Part shown: one piece after another, positions 60,234 to 64,000 of the stretch
Position numbering within the stretch: the stretch's first letter is position 1
Layout: each line of letters begins with the position of its first letter
Origin: Natrinema sp. HArc-T2
GTDB lineage: Archaea > Halobacteriota > Halobacteria > Halobacteriales > Natrialbaceae
Direction: 5' to 3'
Assembly (NCBI RefSeq): GCF_041821085.1
Contig: NZ_JBGUAZ010000003.1
Coordinates: forward strand, 1-64,000
Length of the DNA: 64,000 bases
The notes under the pieces: model-generated
What the model saw: the letters and a program-made list of their open reading frames with translations, nothing else
The model's database searches: none
Told to the model about the DNA's origin: nothing
Position numbers and translations under genes: made by a program

Positions 60234-61409
60234 TCACTGCACCTCTGTTTCGCCGTCGATCGTCCCTTGAACAGCCGTACCGGCAGTGATGACGGCATCG
60301 GAGCCGACGATCGTTCCCGGTGCATAGGTCACGCCGCCTCTGTCGTGAACGCGATCCGCCAGCAGTGCGCCCAGTCGTTCGTTCTCGTGGACACGATCGC
60401 CGATTCGGACATCGCCAGGGCCACCGACGACCGTTGATCCAGCGCCGATTCGGACGCTACGACCAGAGACACAATCGACAAGCGTCGCGTTTGCACCAAC
60501 GCGCGTGTCTGAATCGGCGACACTGTTCTCGACAACTGCGTTCGCTCCCACCGTTACGTTCTCGCCGAGCGCGACGTTAGGGCCGACGACGCTTCCCGGG
60601 CCGACGACGCAGTCTGCTGAAATCACGACCGGTTCGACGATCGTCGCAGAGTTATGAATCTGGGCATCAGCTGAGACCGTGCTTTCGACGCCGTCTGTAC
60701 TCTCGAGGAGCGTCTCAGTCACCTCGAGTAAGTCCCATGGATACGTCGCGTCGTACCAGAACCCGTCGGAGACGACACCACGGACGGTTTCACCAGCGTC
60801 GATCGCATTTGCGATACCATCGACGAGCGAGTACTCATTGAACTGCGGTTCTGGGCCGCGGAGATACTCGAAAATCTCGGGTTCGAACGCGTAGACACCC
60901 GCGTTGAGATGATAACTACGATCGTCGTGCGGTCGTTCGACGATTTCGGTGACGTGCTCGTCGTCCTCGAGGATCACACCACCGTAGTTAGTAATGTCAC
61001 CGTCTCGAACGAGTCCAAGCGTTGCGATGGTGTCGCTATTGTGGACCTCACAAACATCCTCGATGATCCCACGTTCAACGATTTGGTCGCCGTTGAGAAC
61101 GAGCTGAGGCCCCGAAACCTCGGGTTCGGCTTCCAGAAGTGCGTGGCCACTTCCAAGTTGCTTGTCTTGCACTACGTAGTCGATGGACGCACCACGGTAC
61201 GTCGATCCGAAGTGTGACTGCACATGCGTCCGTCCATAGCCAACGACGACGGTAATTTCTGTGATATCAGCGTCGACAAGCGAATCGAAGACATGCTCGA
61301 GAATTGGCTTGGCCGCAGCAGGAAGCATCGGTTTCGGCCGGTGGTTTGTAAGCGGCCGAAGACGGGCCCCCTCCCCTGCCGCGAGGACCACCGCAGAACG
61401 GATTTCCAT
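60234..61409 (-). CDS. Sugar-1-phosphate nucleotidyltransferase with beta-helix domain (GlmU/AglF-like)
   Basis: A 391-residue protein. The N-terminal nucleotidyltransferase domain has VVLAAGEGARLRPLTNHRPK (signature G-x-G-x-R-x-x-P-x-T), PMLPAAAKPILEHVFDSL, QLGSGHALLEA and VLNGDQI. From residue about 245 a left-handed beta helix follows (ADCVVGPGSVVGPNVALGEN; NVTVGANAVVENSV; GVTYAPGTIVGSDAVITAGT). It would make UDP- or dTDP-sugar, most likely UDP-N-acetylglucosamine given glmS right after it, with which it shares 3 nt or less. Acetyltransferase activity is possible but not shown. TATA-like ACAATAAGCG is centred 26 nt before the start. Confidence 0.9.
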   Translation of the reverse strand: MEIRSAVVLAAGEGARLRPLTNHRPKPMLPAAAKPILEHVFDSLVDADITEITVVVGYGRTHVQSHFGSTYRGASIDYVVQDKQLGSGHALLEAEPEVSGPQLVLNGDQIVERGIIEDVCEVHNSDTIATLGLVRDGDITNYGGVILEDDEHVTEIVERPHDDRSYHLNAGVYAFEPEIFEYLRGPEPQFNEYSLVDGIANAIDAGETVRGVVSDGFWYDATYPWDLLEVTETLLESTDGVESTVSADAQIHNSATIVEPVVISADCVVGPGSVVGPNVALGENVTVGANAVVENSVADSDTRVGANATLVDCVSGRSVRIGAGSTVVGGPGDVRIGDRVHENERLGALLADRVHDRGGVTYAPGTIVGSDAVITAGTAVQGTIDGETEVQ

Positions 61410-61769
61410 GTCGATATTGACAGTAACGAACGCTTATTGTTCTTGCGGCCTAGACTTTGTCCATCGCCAACTTCTTTCTATAGAACCCTCCCCTTTCAGG
61501 GGACTGGCTCTGGTGGATACAGTTTCCGCTCCTGTGTCTTCGCATGGAACGCTTTCTGTGAACTTCCTCGTGAACTCCCTCGGGGCTGAGTGATCAGCGA
61601 AGCAGTTGAACTCCTCGGGAGGAGAGCAAATCATGCCAAAGGACCGGGCTCTAAGCAAGCTCCCGTGCTGTTCAGAACTTATGCAGACCACTCTGACCTC
61701 GAGGCACTCGTCTTGCTCATCTGCGTAGACAAGGAAGTTTATTAGCCAATACTCACAACCCCTGCGCAC
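61410..61769. promoter_or_regulatory. Divergent promoter region of the GlmU-like and GT2 genes
   Basis: ACAATAAGCG (minus, 61431-61440) and AGTTTATTAG (plus, 61736-61745) sit 26-29 nt before their start codons, so both messages would be leaderless. The 300 bp between them has no good gene. A weak minus-strand resemblance to a transposase tail is not enough to call. Confidence 0.55.
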
Positions 61770-62912
61770 ATGAATCTGCTTGCCATAGCTGCCGTCTCGC
61801 TTCTCGCGGTGACGGCCACGCCTTATATCTGTTATCTCTTGCTGTACGCCTGGATTCGGCCACGCGGCTCGCCCGCCAATAAAACACCCGCCGAACCCGC
61901 TGTCAGTATCGTACTGCCGACGTACAACGAGGAACAGATCGTCGAGACAAAACTTGATGATGTACTCGCCCTCGACTATCCGATGGAGAAAGTCGAACTC
62001 GTTATCGTCGACTCCTCAACCGATGATACACGGGCGATTATACGGGAATACTTTGCCGATCTCGAAGCACCTGATCTAGTGCTGCTAGAGGAAGACGAAC
62101 GACGTGGACTCGCGCCGGCTCTTAACGACGCCTACGCTGCCGCGTCGAACGAGATGGTCGTGAAGACCGATTGCGACTCGAAGCTTTCGCCGAATGTCCT
62201 CCGGGAAGCTGCCGCAAATCTCGCAGACGATGATATCGCGGCTGTAACTGGCCAGAACGTGGAGGTGTTAGGCGGAAGCGAGGTCGAGTCAGGCTACCGC
62301 GGCGTCCAGAGCCACATCCAGCAACTGGAGTCTCATCTGGACTCGACGCTGATTTTTCACGGGCCGTTCTCCGCGTTCGAAAATGATGCGTTGCTCCCGA
62401 TTGATCCCAACTCGCTTGCCGACGATACAGAACTCGCGTTGAAGATTCGGCGACAGGGCGGACGTGTGATTTTTGATCCAGCTGTAGAATATATGGAAGC
62501 CTCGCACTCCGAGTTCGGCAAGCGTCGTCTCCAGAAGGACCGTAGGGGGATGGGGCTAATTCGACTACTCGTCCAGCACCGTGACGCTCTCGGAAAGTAT
62601 GACAATTACGGACAGGTAGTCCTGCCGTTCAACTGGTGGTTCATGATAGTCTCACCGTGGCTGGTTGCATTCAATGTGCTGGCCGTTACTGCGGCAGTCG
62701 TGTCTGTCATTGGCTGGGCGGGACTCGGTGTTCCAGTCGCACTCACGGGATTTGTCTGGCTCGGTCAGAAAGACCTTCTCGGGCCTCTGCAGGCAGTCTA
62801 CGCCATCTTCGACTCACAGGTGTCGCTTTTTCATGCCACAATAGAACTTCTGCGGGGCGAAGGCGACGGCACATGGGAGATCGACGAGGAGTTACGGGAG
62901 GCTTTCGAATGA
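61770..62912 (+). CDS. Membrane glycosyltransferase family 2
   Basis: A 380-residue enzyme. One N-terminal helix (LLAIAAVSLLAVTATPYICY) is followed by the GT-A domain: AVSIVLPTYNEEQIVETKLD, LVIVDSSTDDTRAI, NEMVVKTDCDSKLSPNVLRE with the metal-binding DCD, SLADDTELALKIRRQGGRVI with the catalytic acidic site, and RRLQKDRRGMGLIRLLVQHR, a variant of the Q-x-x-R-W region. At least three C-terminal helices follow. It fits processive or dolichol-phosphate type GT2 enzymes that build a surface polysaccharide. The next gene, a GT4, begins about 47 nt later on the same strand. Confidence 0.92.
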   Translation: MNLLAIAAVSLLAVTATPYICYLLLYAWIRPRGSPANKTPAEPAVSIVLPTYNEEQIVETKLDDVLALDYPMEKVELVIVDSSTDDTRAIIREYFADLEAPDLVLLEEDERRGLAPALNDAYAAASNEMVVKTDCDSKLSPNVLREAAANLADDDIAAVTGQNVEVLGGSEVESGYRGVQSHIQQLESHLDSTLIFHGPFSAFENDALLPIDPNSLADDTELALKIRRQGGRVIFDPAVEYMEASHSEFGKRRLQKDRRGMGLIRLLVQHRDALGKYDNYGQVVLPFNWWFMIVSPWLVAFNVLAVTAAVVSVIGWAGLGVPVALTGFVWLGQKDLLGPLQAVYAIFDSQVSLFHATIELLRGEGDGTWEIDEELREAFE

Positions 62913-62958
62913 GCAGCGTTAAAATAACGTCAGCAGAAGTGAAAGGGGATAGCATAGT

Positions 62959-64000
62959 ATGATGGATCGCTCTATCGCCATTGCCCACGGTAACTACCTC
63001 GAGCGTGGCGGTGCGGAGTCGCTATCGGATGAACTCGCTCGGACGTTTGATGCACCGCTGTACTTCGGGTTCGGTGACGTCGAGAACGTCTCCGATGATG
63101 TGGACGCCCGAAGTCTCTACGAGAACTCACTGTTCTCGGGTGTCAAGCGGTCAGTATTCCTTCGTGACCTCTACTACGCGTGGAACGCTCAGCAAATCCC
63201 GGAACTGACCGAGTACGACGTAGTCATTCTGTCGAAGAATGAGTTGAGTTGGTATGTTCCAGAAGATGAGCAGGTGGTCATCCACTACACCCATAGCACG
63301 CCGCGAGTTCCTTATGACCTGTTCCAGCAGCGGGCAAATTCGCTTTCATCCCGTCTGTACGCGTTCGTCGCTCGGACAATGTTTTTGCCTAATACAAAAT
63401 TTCCTGATACATTCGTGGCAAATAGCGAACTCGTCGCACGACGGCTCCGGCGGTACTGGGGCGTTCCTGAAGAGAAGGTCGAAGTCGTCTACCCGCCTGT
63501 GGATGTCGACCAGTACGAGTCCAAGAAGACACAGGACTACTATCTGACCTACTCTCGGCTGATTCCTGAGAAACGTATCGACACGATCATCCGAGCGTTC
63601 GACGGACTTGACGCCAGATTGGTCGTTGGCGGAGCGGGCGAACAGCGCGAGAAGCTCGAGCGGCTTGCGCCCGATAACGTCGAGTTCGTCGGCTATATGT
63701 CCGAATCAGAAAAGCGTCGACGCCTCGGCGAGGCTAGGGCTGTACTTTTCAACGCGATGAACGAGGACTTCGGCATCATCCCTATTGAGGCGTTCGCCAG
63801 CGGGACGCCCGTTCTCGGCGTCGAGGAGGGGTACACCAAGTATCAGATTCTCAATGGGGAAAACGGTCTGCTACACGAACCGGACCCTGCAAGCATCCGT
63901 ACATCGATCGAGCGCTTTGAGAGAGAGGGCGTAAACTGGGACGCCGACGAAATCACATCGTTCGCCGAGCGATTCAGCGTAGATCGATTCCGTAAGGAGA
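62959..64000 (+). CDS. Glycosyltransferase family 4, cut by the window end
   Basis: The frame opens at the ATG at 62959 (MMDRSIAIAHGNYLERGGAE) and has no stop up to 64000, so at least 347 residues are present. The N-domain includes ERGGAESLSDELARTFDAPL and VVIHYTHSTPRVPYDLF. The donor half has VVYPPVDVDQY, YYLTYSRLIPEKRIDTIIRA, RLVVGGAGEQREKLERLA, VEFVGYMSESEKRRRLGEA and the donor-site NEDFGIIPIEAFASGTPVLG with the conserved E-x7-E. This is a standard GT4 of glycan clusters. It probably forms an operon with the GT2 before it. Confidence 0.9.
   Translation, partial: MMDRSIAIAHGNYLERGGAESLSDELARTFDAPLYFGFGDVENVSDDVDARSLYENSLFSGVKRSVFLRDLYYAWNAQQIPELTEYDVVILSKNELSWYVPEDEQVVIHYTHSTPRVPYDLFQQRANSLSSRLYAFVARTMFLPNTKFPDTFVANSELVARRLRRYWGVPEEKVEVVYPPVDVDQYESKKTQDYYLTYSRLIPEKRIDTIIRAFDGLDARLVVGGAGEQREKLERLAPDNVEFVGYMSESEKRRRLGEARAVLFNAMNEDFGIIPIEAFASGTPVLGVEEGYTKYQILNGENGLLHEPDPASIRTSIERFEREGVNWDADEITSFAERFSVDRFRKE

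Noticed and set aside
61450-61600. Minus-strand sequence resembling the tail of a TnpB-like transposase
   Set aside because: Only about 25 residues look vaguely similar and no upstream domain or element end can be seen.

Overview
The window reads as haloarchaeal DNA, most like the Natrialba/Natrinema/Haloterrigena branch. The basis is acidic proteins, many leaderless genes with a TATA-like box 25-30 nt before the start codon, ISH-type insertion sequences, small CxxC zinc-ribbon proteins, an AglB/STT3 homologue and a haloarchaeal type conjugation module. No rRNA, tRNA or CRISPR array was recognised. All family names below come from reading the translations; no database search was run.

Region A (1-28.2 kb) is a surface-glycan island heavily worked over by insertion sequences. 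Apparently intact parts: a polyprenyl-phosphate sugar transferase (1861-3345), an acetyltransferase/dehydrogenase/aminotransferase set for an acetamido or amino sugar (6235-8937), two sulfatase-superfamily enzymes (9159-10547 and 20707-22203), a Wzy-like polymerase (10522-11910), glycosyltransferases (12003-13124, 24685-25500), an asparagine-synthase-like protein (15181-16713), a CapA-like phosphoesterase overlapping a Wzx-like flippase (17149-19952), and an AglB-type oligosaccharyltransferase homologue with a winged-helix-like N-terminus (25721-28165). Broken parts: a frameshifted VapC, a frameshifted sugar epimerase, a beheaded GT2, a leftover 3' end of a second asparagine-synthase-like gene, and remnants of ISH6, ISH3 and IS630 elements. 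An IS66 element (4430-6006) has a clear 8-bp target duplication. Together the genes would build, modify, export and attach a surface glycan, but the cluster appears to have been remodelled repeatedly.

Region B (28.2-56.8 kb) looks like a mobile element of conjugative type. It holds a four-gene overlapping operon of unknown function next to a small winged-helix regulator (28.4-30.4 kb). A tightly coupled three-gene unit follows: a 1077-residue tubulin/FtsZ-fold protein, a polytopic membrane GTPase and a single-span membrane protein with a glycosylatable ectodomain (31371-37374). Next come a MarR-like/PemK-MazF-like toxin-antitoxin pair, several small zinc-ribbon and membrane proteins, and a type IV secretion-like operon on the minus strand ending in a primase-like gene (41825-49695). 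Further on are a nucleotide-fold protein divergent from an ArsR-like regulator (50.7-51.8 kb) and a 1263-residue coupling-protein-like ATPase (53015-56806). Two near-identical IS6-family copies in direct orientation (22295-23032 and 51971-52713) bracket about 30 kb. No integrase or attachment site was found, so the element's limits are unknown.

Region C (57.5-64 kb) is again glycan metabolism and looks intact: UppP-like phosphatase, GlmS, a GlmU/AglF-like nucleotidyltransferase, a membrane GT2 and a GT4 gene that runs off the end of the window. It would supply activated amino sugars and glycosyl transfer.

The strongest candidate for a little-described system is the tubulin-like/membrane-GTPase/ectodomain unit at 31371-37374.
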